From Bacillus sp. NTK074B (GTDB lineage Bacteria > Bacillota > Bacilli > Bacillales > Bacillaceae_B), in the NCBI RefSeq assembly GCF_017303375.1, contig NZ_JAFKOH010000003.1:186001-250000 (forward strand): a stretch of DNA of 64,000 nt, given 5' to 3'. A program made the position numbers and the translations under genes. Position 1 is the first letter of the stretch. The number at the start of each line of letters is the position of its first letter. Shown here in pieces: positions 25,681-33,568 of the stretch. The notes below the pieces were generated by a model. The model worked only from the letters and a program-made list of their open reading frames with translations. It searched no databases and was not told the origin of the DNA.

Positions 25681-25728
25681 AGAAAGGGACGTCTGCTATT
25701 TTCAGCAAACGCCCCCTTTAATTTAACA
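25681..25728. repeat. Hairpin with AGCAAACGCCCCCTTTA repeat
   Basis: AAAGGGACGTCTGCT pairs imperfectly with AGCAAACGCCCCCTTT. The right half recurs almost exactly at 26232-26255 (CAGCAAACGCCCCCTTTAGTTTAATAAGG). It lies between the RSH and cupin genes and may also serve as a terminator of the minus-strand cupin gene. Confidence 0.55.
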
Positions 25729-25769
25729 AGGTGCTCATTATCTTTCGACTATTTTGTTCTCTGTTCCAT

Positions 25770-26120
25770 TTATAATGGCATTAATGATGCAGTGGTTAAT
25801 TCTTCGCTTTCTATAACAATTGCAGTTAGCCCAGTATCGGTTTTGGTTTCGTGCCACTCGTCTTTCTCCCAAAATACGGCTTCACCACTATGAACTTTAA
25901 TAAATTCATCTGTTTCACCTCTAACCAAACCTTCACCGTTTACAATTAAAAGTAGCTGAGGTACTACAGCTTGATGATAACCGATTATTCCGTTTTCATC
26001 TAAGTGCATACATCCTATATGAGCTGCTTTATGAGTTTGGGTAATACGCGACATTATAAAATCGGAATTGAATTTCGTTATTTTCTTACCTGAATCTTTA
26101 TTAAATTGATAAAGCTTCAT
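25770..26120 (-). CDS. Single-domain cupin protein
   Basis: 116 residues from the ATG at 26120, eight bases after AGGAGG; the longer frame lacks a site. A small beta-barrel cupin: IGYHQAVVPQLLLIVNGEG and GEAVFWEKDEWHETKTDTG correspond to the two cupin motifs, with His residues present at GYHQA and EWHE. Function of this subgroup is unknown. It lies among other small accessory genes separated by palindromic repeats. Confidence 0.75.
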   Translation of the reverse strand: MKLYQFNKDSGKKITKFNSDFIMSRITQTHKAAHIGCMHLDENGIIGYHQAVVPQLLLIVNGEGLVRGETDEFIKVHSGEAVFWEKDEWHETKTDTGLTAIVIESEELTTASLMPL

Positions 26121-26167
26121 TATAGTACCTCCTATAATAACTAATTCTAACATTCTCTTGTAAGTCT

Positions 26168-26204
26168 TTATTCCGTTAAACTGCCCGTTAGCCGAAGATG
26201 CCCT
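26168..26204. repeat. Intergenic palindrome family, member 4
   Basis: TTATTCCGTTAAACTGCCC-GTTAGCCGAAGATGCCCTG. It matches members 2 and 7 in the GAAGATGCCC extension and is followed by the AGGGCGGCTTGTTCAGCAAACGCCC hairpin (26217-26250). Confidence 0.6.
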
Positions 26205-26266
26205 GACCTAACCAAGGAAGGGCGGCTTGTTCAGCAAACGCCCCCTTTAGTTTAATAAGGACAAAG

Positions 26267-26696
26267 CTAATCCTTTAATTCTTTTGAATAAATTATAGGT
26301 GCTTTGTGTTTCTTAGAAACATCAATTAAAGCCACCTTAACAATCTTTCTAAGTATATTGCTATGTCTTTTGGAACAATAATTAAAAGCTTCAATTAGTT
26401 TTTCTTGGGACAACCTATTCGCAATCGTACAATGTGGTATCCAATTATCAGGGGAGATATAATGAATGTGGATTTTCATTAAAACTCTCAAATTCTTTAT
26501 GATGGTTTGCGTGAAATTCAAACAACTCCTTTGTAACATTTGGAGAAAAGAACAATGCACCAGAGTTGAGGAAAGAACGCTTCCTATCTTCAACCTCATA
26601 AGCATAAAAAGAAATAGACCTCTCTTTTAATTCCCTCCAGATATCCTGTATCAATTGTTCTGTTGTTTCATCAAATAAAGCTATTAGCCCATACAT
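26267..26696 (-). pseudogene. Broken 2'-5' RNA ligase/phosphoesterase-like gene
   Basis: The first frame starts MYGLIALFDETTEQLIQDIW and runs to NPHSLYLP; one base too many in a run of C (CTCCCCTGA) then shifts the frame, and the second frame continues PDNWIPHCTIANRLSQEKLI to 26267. The second HxT motif (HCT) is present. The first HxT motif and about 30 surrounding residues are missing between DRKR and SFLNSG. Both lesions mark it as a pseudogene of the two-His phosphoesterase superfamily. Confidence 0.78.
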
Positions 26697-26722
26697 AGAA
26701 ATGACCACCCTAAAATCTTTGT

Positions 26723-26758
26723 CTTATTCAACTAACCTGTCCGTTTGTTCAATAAGAA
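26723..26758. repeat. Intergenic palindrome family, member 5
   Basis: TTATTCAACTAACCTGTCCGTTTGTTCAATAAG: outer arms TTATTCAAC / GTTCAATAA around CTGTCCG. Confidence 0.55.
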
Positions 26759-26863
26759 GATTTTAACAAAAAAGTGCCTTAATCCTCCTGGATCATAGCA
26801 CATGAGGTTAAGAATAATTTATCCCTTTAATTCGGGTTTTCACAAATCATCATGTTGTAAAAT

Positions 26864-27469
26864 TCATTCCATATGAGCTGTGTCACCTAATAGCTCTTTA
26901 TGAAATACCTTCCCATCCCATTTTATTAAAGAAAGGCTTGCTCCTTGGATAATTGGTGGTTCCCAAAATTTTTCTAAAGGAATTTCCCAAAAATAAGACA
27001 TTATAGCCTTAATGGTAGCTCCATGAGTCACTATTAATATATTTCCATTCTGGGTGGAATCAACAATTGATTTCATTGCCTGTTTTGTGCGTAACATAAA
27101 ATCACGAATGCTTTCCCCCTGATGTGGGACATGATTATACTCATGCGGATTAGACCAAAAATTGAAGTATTCCTGATAAGAATCCTTTTCAATCTCTCCT
27201 TGAGTTTTCCCTTCCCATCCACCAAAGGAGATTTCTTTTAAGTCCTCAATTACCACTATTTCGTCTGAGGAGATAAGTTTTGCAGTGTTTAAAGCTCTTT
27301 GGGTTGGACTTGAGAAGACTTTTGAAAAGACAATAGATTTTAACCTTGCTCCTAATAAAAGTGCATTATTGACCCCTCTTTCTGTAAGTGGTGAATCTTG
27401 CCACCCCTGTAATCTATTTTCTTTATTCCATTCTGTTTCTCCATGCCGAACAAGGTATATATTTAACAT
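26864..27469 (-). CDS. Histidine phosphatase family protein
   Basis: 201 residues with GGAGGATTATT before the ATG. The RHG motif (YLVRHGETEWNKENRLQGW) carries the nucleophilic His, and the second His is in ILIVTHGATIKAI. SPTQRALNTAKLI and ISFGGWEGKTQ are also typical of phosphoglycerate-mutase-like broad phosphatases such as PhoE or CobC-type. The substrate is unknown. Not part of an evident operon. Confidence 0.88.
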   Translation of the reverse strand: MLNIYLVRHGETEWNKENRLQGWQDSPLTERGVNNALLLGARLKSIVFSKVFSSPTQRALNTAKLISSDEIVVIEDLKEISFGGWEGKTQGEIEKDSYQEYFNFWSNPHEYNHVPHQGESIRDFMLRTKQAMKSIVDSTQNGNILIVTHGATIKAIMSYFWEIPLEKFWEPPIIQGASLSLIKWDGKVFHKELLGDTAHME

Positions 27470-27817
27470 AATAATCCTCCGTAATACAGTAAATTCGTAT
27501 ATGCCTTAATACAACTTGAAGCAGAAGAACCTACCCTTCGCTTCTTTTAGAGTAAAGTGCAGAGTCATAGTATTATAGTATCCGATGAAAACATCTATAA
27601 AAAATGGAAGCATAAGGTATCTTCCCTCCTGATCCCAACATACTTCGTTGAATCCATATCCTTGTTAAACTAAACTGCCCTTTAAAGGAACATTAGTCAT
27701 GTACTAACTTGAATGCTTCATAAGACATCTCCTTGTTTTCATAAAAAGCTGACCTATGACAATTATTCTCTACGAAAAGCACCTAGATACGATACCCTAT
27801 ATATTTGTATGAAGATA
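27470..27817. other. Gene-free stretch with palindrome member 6
   Basis: No supported gene. It contains the palindrome-family member TTGTTAAACTAAACTGCCC-TTTAAAGGAACA at about 27662-27693. The remainder shows no clear promoter or ORF. Confidence 0.45.
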
Positions 27818-28126
27818 TTAATTAAAGCTAAAAATTATTAATGCTAAAACAAGTGTAAATATAAAAGGTAATCCAAAGACAAATACGATTAAAGACCATT
27901 TAGTTTTAGTGTTTCTGACATTCTTATCTTCAAGAGAATAGTTCTCTCCTGGTGCAACTCGCTCTTGAAAAACCCCCGTAATTAATCCAGCAACTATAAT
28001 TGCTCCAGAACCTATTACACCACTAACCTTAAGTAAAAAATATATGTCTTTTTGGACAAGTGAATAAACAAGAGTCAATAAAAATAATGAAATGCCAAAC
28101 AATATAGATTTTTTCAAATAATCCAT
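27818..28126 (-). CDS. Small membrane protein, DUF5316-like
   Basis: About 102-107 residues with three to four membrane helices: ILFGISLFLLTLVYSLV, FLLKVSGVIGSGAIIVAGLI and SLIVFVFGLPFIFTLVLALI. The KVSGVIG and KWSLIVFVFGLP pattern recalls the DUF5316 family of Bacillus, from memory only. Start uncertain: ATGs at 28141 and 28126, and a TTG at 28117, are possible; the TTG has AAGGGATGG in front. Confidence 0.55.
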   Translation of the reverse strand: MDYLKKSILFGISLFLLTLVYSLVQKDIYFLLKVSGVIGSGAIIVAGLITGVFQERVAPGENYSLEDKNVRNTKTKWSLIVFVFGLPFIFTLVLALIIFSFN

Positions 28127-28365
28127 CCCTTCAAAAATCATTTAGTTTAAGTGTATATCGAATTATCATATGACATCAAGTTCAGTAAAAGGGCAACTTT
28201 AAATTAATAGAAATTTATACCAATTTCACCAATCCCATTGTTACAAAAATATTACTTTGTTACGGTGAATACAACTAATTAAGTTATATTTGGCTTAATT
28301 AGAAAAAAAAGGAAGGGGAGTTAAGCACAATACACAAATACATAAATGTTGGGGAGGAACTTCAA

Positions 28366-28932
28366 TTGAAAAAGTTAATTATTGCCACGTTATTGTTAGT
28401 ACCGAATTTTTTTATATCGAATGCTGTTCAAGCAGAGGATATTGAAGGAATCTTGTACTGGAACGGTAGTGCAGGTGAATTTCAAAGTGATGCGGTAAAT
28501 CAGTATGATGATCAAGCAATTACTGAGATTGATGGATATGCAAATGCAGGTGAATATTTATTAAATCGTAATTGGTATTACGCAGGAGACGGTCATCGTA
28601 TTCAATGGAAAGTAGGGTGGCGGGAAGCATATACGAATCAACCAAATGTAAGCTACAACTCTTCATATGTTAAGCCTTCGAAGGTTAGTTTTGTTTTTCA
28701 AGATGACGGCACTTTGACGGCTGCAATCGCTCATTTAGATTTAGATCAAGGAGAGTGGGGATATTTTAGTTTGAATTTCAAATCTGAATCTTCAGGGACT
28801 TGGGATTTCGAAAATACTCAGATGAGTGGGCATAAAATATTTAGCCAAATCAGAGGAGATTACGGTTCAACAACTGATGCTTTGACGGATTTTTCTTTTG
28901 AAGGATCTGGCGGAAGAACATACATTAACTAA
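28366..28932 (+). CDS. Unknown secreted protein (188 aa)
   Basis: A TTG start stands after GGGGAGGAACTTCAA. The signal peptide MKKLIIATLLLVPNFFISNA precedes a likely cleavage at VQA-ED. The mature 165-residue part is acidic and rich in aromatic residues (ILYWNGSAGEFQSDAV, WYYAGDGHRIQWKVGW, GEWGYFSLNF), with no cysteine, suggestive of a beta-sandwich extracellular protein. Family not recognised. The next gene starts 17 bases later and is probably co-transcribed. Confidence 0.7.
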   Translation: MKKLIIATLLLVPNFFISNAVQAEDIEGILYWNGSAGEFQSDAVNQYDDQAITEIDGYANAGEYLLNRNWYYAGDGHRIQWKVGWREAYTNQPNVSYNSSYVKPSKVSFVFQDDGTLTAAIAHLDLDQGEWGYFSLNFKSESSGTWDFENTQMSGHKIFSQIRGDYGSTTDALTDFSFEGSGGRTYIN

Positions 28933-28949
28933 GTGAGGGGTGTAGAAGT

Positions 28950-29243
28950 ATGAAGAAACTAAAAATAATACTTACAGGTGTCATTTTAGCTATAGTGAGT
29001 TCAGGAATTGTTCTTTATCAACACGCAACAGCTACTTTTGATCCGAGTGAGATTCCGGAAGAACAATTTGATAAAAAACAAGAAATATATGATGGAAAAA
29101 TAGAGTTCAAAGACAAGAATGGTAAAGTCTTTATGAAAGTGGATGGAGAATATTATCACAAAAATAAAGAAAAGGTAATGAAAGAAGCGAAAGAAAAGAT
29201 TAAAGCCATAAAGGAAAAAGAGAGTAAAAAAGAGAAAGAATAG
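28950..29243 (+). CDS. Membrane-anchored lysine-rich small protein (97 aa)
   Basis: 97 residues, GTGAGGGGTG upstream. One N-terminal helix (residues 4-24) and an extracytoplasmic part with KIEFKDKNGKVFMKVDGEYY, then a long Lys/Glu helix to the end (KEKVMKEAKEKIKAIKEKES). It is paired with the secreted protein at 28366-28932, and a strong terminator follows the pair. Function unknown. Confidence 0.65.
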   Translation: MKKLKIILTGVILAIVSSGIVLYQHATATFDPSEIPEEQFDKKQEIYDGKIEFKDKNGKVFMKVDGEYYHKNKEKVMKEAKEKIKAIKEKESKKEKE

Positions 29244-29336
29244 TAATAAGTAGTAGAAATAACCCAGAAAATTTATATTTTCTGTCCTATTTAACTAAGG
29301 ATTTGGTGATATAAATTAACGAGTAAATTAGCAATA

Positions 29337-29384
29337 CAATACAAACACAAAGCTTGGGGCATCCCAAGCTTTGTGCTTGTATTG
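29337..29384. terminator. 22-bp terminator hairpin
   Basis: CAATACAAACACAAAGCTTGGG (arm 29337-29358) pairs with 29363-29384 with one mismatch around a GCAT loop. It ends the secreted-protein pair. Very stable; the U-run is weak (CACTTATT). Confidence 0.75.
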
Positions 29385-29550
29385 CACTTATTAGATTTAA
29401 GCCCAAATCACTTAATAATACCAGTTCAAATACAATGATCTCTCCTATGGAATTTCAAGTTAACTGCGAATAATAATTAATTACGCATCACGTATCCCAC
29501 CCACACTTAATGCCCATTATTTCAAAGTCTGCTTTTTTGAGGAATGCTTT

Positions 29551-29595
29551 TGTTCCATTAAATGGCCCTTTAATGGAAGAATGCCCTTTAAGCAA
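29551..29595. repeat. Intergenic palindrome family, member 7
   Basis: TTCCATTAAA-TGGCCC-TTTAATGGAA is a nearly perfect palindrome, followed by GAATGCCCTTTAAGCAAGG. About 40 nt upstream AATGCCCATTATTTCAAA (29508-29525) corresponds to the AATACCAATTATTTCAAA string of members 1 and 2. Confidence 0.65.
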
Positions 29596-29645
29596 GGAAC
29601 AGAATATAGAAATAAAGTAGCCTCCTTCTCTTTCAACAACGTAAA

Positions 29646-29691
29646 AAAACCGAACTAATTTGACACACTGAAGGTAAATTAGTTCGGTTTT
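29646..29691. terminator. Terminator of the 29720 lipoprotein gene
   Basis: AAAACCGAACTAATTT (29646-29661) pairs with AAATTAGTTCGGTTTT (29676-29691). On the minus strand it ends in a T-run. It lies just downstream of the lipoprotein gene. Confidence 0.8.
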
Positions 29692-29719
29692 CACTTATGC
29701 TTTTTTTGGGGGAGTACCT

Positions 29720-30166
29720 TTACTCACTCATATCTTCTTCCATATCCTTTTCATTCAGGTGATCCTCGACCTCCTGCATGGTTTTGAAGCTTGAAACGTC
29801 TGTCACTTCAAGTCCGTCGGTTTCAACTGCGACAAACCCGTCTGAGGATTGAAGGATTTGTGCTTTTATTTCTTCATTCCCGGTCAAGTTGTATTTCTTG
29901 ACGAGGGTAGTTTCTCCTTTTTCCTCCATCGCTGTCAGTTCAGCAGAATAAGAATCGAGATCCATCCCCTTTTGGATTCGTTCCTGCAGCTTCTCACTGC
30001 CAAACAATTCGGCTGCCGGCTCGTCCATTTTCTGGGAATCCTGTTGGTCACTCATTTCTGCCGAATCGCCTGAGGTATTTTCTTCTGGTTCGGCCTCTTC
30101 TGAACCACATGCTCCCAGGATCGAGAGGGCGAAAAAAAGATTTCCTGCGATCAGTAATTTTTTCAT
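29720..30166 (-). CDS. Unknown acidic lipoprotein (148 aa)
   Basis: 148 residues from the ATG at 30166 (AAAGGAGAATGAC upstream). The signal MKKLLIAGNLFFALSILGAC has the lipobox ILGAC. A low-complexity acidic linker (SEEAEPEENTSGDSAEMSDQ) leads to a small domain with ELTAMEEKGETTLVKKYNL and DGFVAVETDGLEV. Family not recognised; monocistronic with its own terminator. Confidence 0.72.
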   Translation of the reverse strand: MKKLLIAGNLFFALSILGACGSEEAEPEENTSGDSAEMSDQQDSQKMDEPAAELFGSEKLQERIQKGMDLDSYSAELTAMEEKGETTLVKKYNLTGNEEIKAQILQSSDGFVAVETDGLEVTDVSSFKTMQEVEDHLNEKDMEEDMSE

Positions 30167-30623
30167 GTCATTCTCCTTTCTTTGGTTTCTACGATACAAT
30201 CTCTCATTTATTCATTATCCTTTTCGTGTTTTTGTTAAACATTGGAACATTCTCGAGCAATACAAAAAAGACAGCCCTGATTTGGATGTCTCTTCGTCTA
30301 TATCCCCATTATTCTGCCCAACCATAAATAAATAGCAATGGTTGATAAAGAGACTAATAGTTGATTTGCGTCCTTAAAAAGAACGGAGAGATCTTACGTT
30401 TGTCGCAAGTAACATGGACATTCCCGCCTCCCATTCAGATGTGAAATCGGCCTTACTACAAGCCCTTAAGAATCTTTCCAGATATTTTGCGAGCAATCTA
30501 AGATGTTTTATACATTTAATTTATGGGAATATTACATTCCATTGCCCTCCGATGAACGGCAGGGGTAATGTATTCACTAAAAACATTAATCAATGAATGA
30601 AACTTAAGGAGGCTATTTTTACT
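30167..30623. other. Gene-free stretch before the alcohol dehydrogenase
   Basis: No gene, repeat or riboswitch is recognised. A 60-codon frame at 30414-30596 has no ribosome binding site. AAGGAGG for the dehydrogenase lies at 30606-30612. Confidence 0.4.
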
Positions 30624-31796
30624 ATGAGTCGTTTTACAATTCCACGCGATATTTATTTCGAAGAGAATGCACTTGAAGTGTTACGGTCTTTTGAAGGTAA
30701 AAAAGCCGCACTCGTTATTGGAGGAGGTTCTGTTAAACGTAACGGAAACCTCACCAAGGTACAGGAACACCTGGCAGCTGCCAATATAGAAACAAAAGTA
30801 CTGGAAGGTTACAATACAGAGCCGACCTTTGAAATGGTCAAAAAGGGCGCAAAAGAGCTGGATGAGTTCCAGCCGGATTGGATCATCGGAATCGGCGGAG
30901 GATCGGCGATGGATTCTGCCAAAGCGATCTGGCTCTATTATGAGCACCCTGATCTTGCTTTTGAAGATGCCATTAAACCATTCGAGCTGCCGCGACTTCG
31001 CAATAAAGCGAAATTCGCCGGTATCCCGACGACAAGCGGAAGTGGTTCAGAAGTATCCAACCTTTCTGTTCTGGCCGATGAAACCACGAACGTGAAATAT
31101 CCAGTTGCTGACTTCGAATTAACGCCGGATGTCGCCATTATCGATCCGGTTATGATTAAAGAACTGCCGAAGCACATTGCTGCTTATACAGGGATGGACG
31201 CATTCACGCACTCGATCGAAGCTTATGTAGCGAAACCGCGTACTATGTATACGGATATCCTGTCACTTGGTGCTGCTGAAGTGATCAAGGATAACCTTCT
31301 TGCTTCTTATCAGGGCGACCAGGAAGCCGCTAAGAACATGCACACCATTCAAGCTATGGCAGGCATGGCCTTTGCCAACGCTGTACTCGGTAACGTGCAC
31401 AGCCTTGCCCACAAAAGTGGTCCAACATTCGGCATTCCACATGGATATGCCAATGCGATTTACCTGCCTTACGTCATCCAGTTTAACCGTGAGGTCGTGG
31501 AAGATCGCTTTGCTGAAATCGCCCGCCGTCTGAACCTGAAAGGAAATAACGATACCGAATTGACTGATTCTCTTGTTGAATATATCTATCAATTGAACAA
31601 AGATCTCGGTCTTGCTAACACCCTTCAGGACTACGGTGTATCCGAAGAGGAGTTCAACAAGCATGTTGATATAATGGCTAAAAATGCTATGGAAGATCCA
31701 TGCACAGGCACCAACCCACGTGAAACTAGTCAAGAACAAATGAAAGAGCTATTTAAAGCCGCTTTCTATGGCAAGGAATCTTTAGTGAAAGCGTAA
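30624..31796 (+). CDS. Iron-containing alcohol dehydrogenase
   Basis: 390 residues from the ATG at 30624 (MSRFTIPRDIYF), after AAGGAGG with rather long spacing. A group III metal-dependent dehydrogenase: GGGSAMDSAKAIW (nucleotide binding), PTTSGSGSEVSN, and metal ligands in GMDAFTHSIEAY, LGNVHSLAHKSGPTFGIPHGYANA. It reduces aldehydes or ketones with NAD(P)H; similarity to butanol-dehydrogenase-type enzymes (about 390 residues) is suggested by size. Monocistronic with a terminator at 31818-31852. Confidence 0.9.
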   Translation: MSRFTIPRDIYFEENALEVLRSFEGKKAALVIGGGSVKRNGNLTKVQEHLAAANIETKVLEGYNTEPTFEMVKKGAKELDEFQPDWIIGIGGGSAMDSAKAIWLYYEHPDLAFEDAIKPFELPRLRNKAKFAGIPTTSGSGSEVSNLSVLADETTNVKYPVADFELTPDVAIIDPVMIKELPKHIAAYTGMDAFTHSIEAYVAKPRTMYTDILSLGAAEVIKDNLLASYQGDQEAAKNMHTIQAMAGMAFANAVLGNVHSLAHKSGPTFGIPHGYANAIYLPYVIQFNREVVEDRFAEIARRLNLKGNNDTELTDSLVEYIYQLNKDLGLANTLQDYGVSEEEFNKHVDIMAKNAMEDPCTGTNPRETSQEQMKELFKAAFYGKESLVKA

Positions 31797-31817
31797 AGAT
31801 CAATTGAACAAATAAGT

Positions 31818-31857
31818 AAAGCAGAGCTTAGGGAATTTCCCAGGCTCTGCTTTTTTA
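31818..31857. terminator. Terminator after alcohol dehydrogenase
   Basis: AAAGCAGAGC (31818-31827) pairs with GCTCTGCTTT (31843-31852), with inner GGGAATTTCCC pairing, followed by a T-run. Confidence 0.85.
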
Positions 31858-32035
31858 CTGGTGAACATGATTCTTCTCCGAGTGTTACTAGTCATCCCTG
31901 CCTTCTTCTCTTCCTCTTTTATTAGTAAGCAAAGGTAGAGTAAGAACCTTCACCACTCTTCCTCTCACCCCGTAAAAATAACTATGCTATACTAAAAGAA
32001 AAACAATATTCAGACTATTAAAAGGGGCCAAGTCC

Positions 32036-32605
32036 ATGAAACCAAACATTATCGACATCGTTCAATCCCAGGTCATCGCTTCCATCAAGGAAGAAAGAGA
32101 CCTAGAAAAGGCCATTCAGTCAAACGCCAACATCGTCTTCATCCTTACGGGCAATTTGATTACGATGAACGGCTATCTGAAAAAGCTGAAGGAAGCCGGT
32201 AAAACCACGTTTATTCATATTGATTTCATCGATGGACTGTCCAATACGAAGAGTGCCATTAAATACATAGCAGAAATATGGAAGCCGGCTGGCATCATAA
32301 CGACGAGGAGCAATCTGATCAAGTATGCGAAGGAAGAAGGCTTGATGACGATCCAGCGCCTCTTTCTGATCGATCGCAATGCCCTTGAGAAGGGGATAGA
32401 AATTTCCCATAACTGCAAGCCCGATGCCATTGAAGTCCTTCCTGGTCTGATGCCTTCTGTCATTGACAGGCTGACTACGATGACGAGCCTGCCCATCATC
32501 GCTGGTGGCTTGATCAGTAATAAGCAGGATATTCTGAACGGGCTGAGTGCCGGTGCCCTCGCTATTTCTTCCGGGGATCCGAAGCTTTGGAATCTGGATG
32601 TTTGA
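32036..32605 (+). CDS. glpP: Glycerol-3-phosphate responsive antiterminator
   Basis: 189 residues of the GlpP family: an N-terminal segment, VFILTGNLITMNGYLKKLKE, FIHIDFIDGLSNTKSAIKYI, ITTRSNLIKYAKEEGLMTIQR and IEVLPGLMPSVIDRL fit the TIM-barrel-like fold. In B. subtilis GlpP binds glycerol-3-phosphate and prevents premature termination in the glpFK and glpD leaders. No glpF, glpK or glpD is in this window, so it acts at a distance, or on the ugp-like genes at 45.9-49 kb. AAAGGGGCCAAGTCC precedes the ATG. Confidence 0.88.
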   Translation: MKPNIIDIVQSQVIASIKEERDLEKAIQSNANIVFILTGNLITMNGYLKKLKEAGKTTFIHIDFIDGLSNTKSAIKYIAEIWKPAGIITTRSNLIKYAKEEGLMTIQRLFLIDRNALEKGIEISHNCKPDAIEVLPGLMPSVIDRLTTMTSLPIIAGGLISNKQDILNGLSAGALAISSGDPKLWNLDV

Positions 32606-32610
32606 CTAGT

Positions 32611-32645
32611 AAGGACTGGAACTCCTCGGAGTTCCAGTCCTTTTA
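32611..32645. terminator. Bidirectional terminator glpP / mgtC
   Basis: AAGGACTGGAACTCC (32611-32625) pairs with GGAGTTCCAGTCCTT (32628-32642), followed by TT. It sits between convergent glpP and mgtC and overlaps the mgtC stop region by a few bases. Confidence 0.85.
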
Positions 32646-33185
32646 GGTCCCTACCTTTTTTTCTACATCGTCGTCTTCTTTTCTTTTTTTCCCGATCCAC
32701 GGGAGGCGAATTCGTATGATCGTAATCTCCCGCTCTTCAAAGATATTTCCTATTTTCGTAATGATGAAGGTTACCATTGTGGCGAAGATGACGATGGAAT
32801 AGAATCCTGCTCCAATGCCGATTCCGATTCCCCCCACGTAAAAAATCATCGCTGCTGAAGTGAGTCCTTTGACCCTCAATCCGTCCTTCAGGATCACGCC
32901 TGCACCAAGGAATCCCAGGCCGGATACGATCTGAGCTGCAAGACGGAAAGGATCCATCATCTTTCCGCTCCCTGGTTGACTGAGCATCTCGGCCCCTTCG
33001 ATCGAGACGATCGTAATCAAGGTACAGGCCACTGATACATACGTATATGTTTTTAATCCAGCGGGCTTATTCTTGGATGTCCGGTCCCAGCCTATGATGA
33101 ATCCTAATATAGCACTCACGACAATCCGGAAATAGATATCATGCTGCCAGAAAAACCTCGTTACTTCATTCATGTAATGCCCCAT
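32643..33185 (-). CDS. MgtC/SapB family membrane protein, copy 1
   Basis: 180 residues from the ATG at 33185 (MGHYMNEVTRFFWQHDIYFR), after AAGGAGGAAGAGGTC. Four to five membrane helices and the conserved family parts SAILGFIIGWDRTSKNKPAGLKTYTYVSVAC, GLGFLGAGVILKDG and VKGLTSAAMIFYVGGIGIGIGAGFY (given here as separate motifs). MgtC proteins help growth at low magnesium and modulate membrane energetics. A near-identical paralogue lies at 49236-49751. The two genes share a structured leader. Confidence 0.88.
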   Translation of the reverse strand: MGHYMNEVTRFFWQHDIYFRIVVSAILGFIIGWDRTSKNKPAGLKTYTYVSVACTLITIVSIEGAEMLSQPGSGKMMDPFRLAAQIVSGLGFLGAGVILKDGLRVKGLTSAAMIFYVGGIGIGIGAGFYSIVIFATMVTFIITKIGNIFEEREITIIRIRLPWIGKKRKEDDDVEKKVGT

Positions 33186-33204
33186 GACCTCTTCCTCCTT
33201 AAAT

Positions 33205-33296
33205 GAAAAAGAGACCGCACCACAAAACGAATACATGATTTCTCCACAGTATTGTGAAAAAAATCATACCATTCGCTTCATAGGGGATCTCTTTTA
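33205..33296 (-). promoter_or_regulatory. Structured leader of mgtC copy 1 (candidate attenuator)
   Basis: Read on the minus strand, AAAAGAGA pairs with TCTCTTTTT at the 3' end, and inside it AAGCGAAT pairs with ATTCGTTT. Between them lies GGTATGATTTTTTTCA, identical in the second copy. The 3' arm runs into a U-run just before the Shine-Dalgarno of mgtC. See 49771-49847 for the paralogous leader with a compensatory base change. I do not recognise it as an M-box or yybP-ykoY element. Confidence 0.65.
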
Positions 33297-33568
33297 CTCT
33301 TCCTATCAAGCTTCATCATTCCTTTCATCATACACCAATTCCCGCTTCATTTCAATAATATATCTAAAAATTCTAAATATATAATAAATTAAACCAAAAT
33401 GCCCATTTCCTAAAGATTAGGTCCATTGTATGATGGACTTAAACAGTGAATATAGTGGGTAGAGATGAGGAGAACCCTGTGTCAATCGTGTGTACGGTCA
33501 TCGTGCACTCCATTGCCATGGGGCTCTTTTCTTTTTTACATAAACAAGAAAATAAGGAGGAAATGATC

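Noticed and set aside
33440..33560. A possible riboswitch before the large secreted protein (GAGAACCC ... GGGGCTCTTTTC)
   Set aside because: A hairpin with a U-rich end is visible, but I see no match to a known class and only a single copy to compare.
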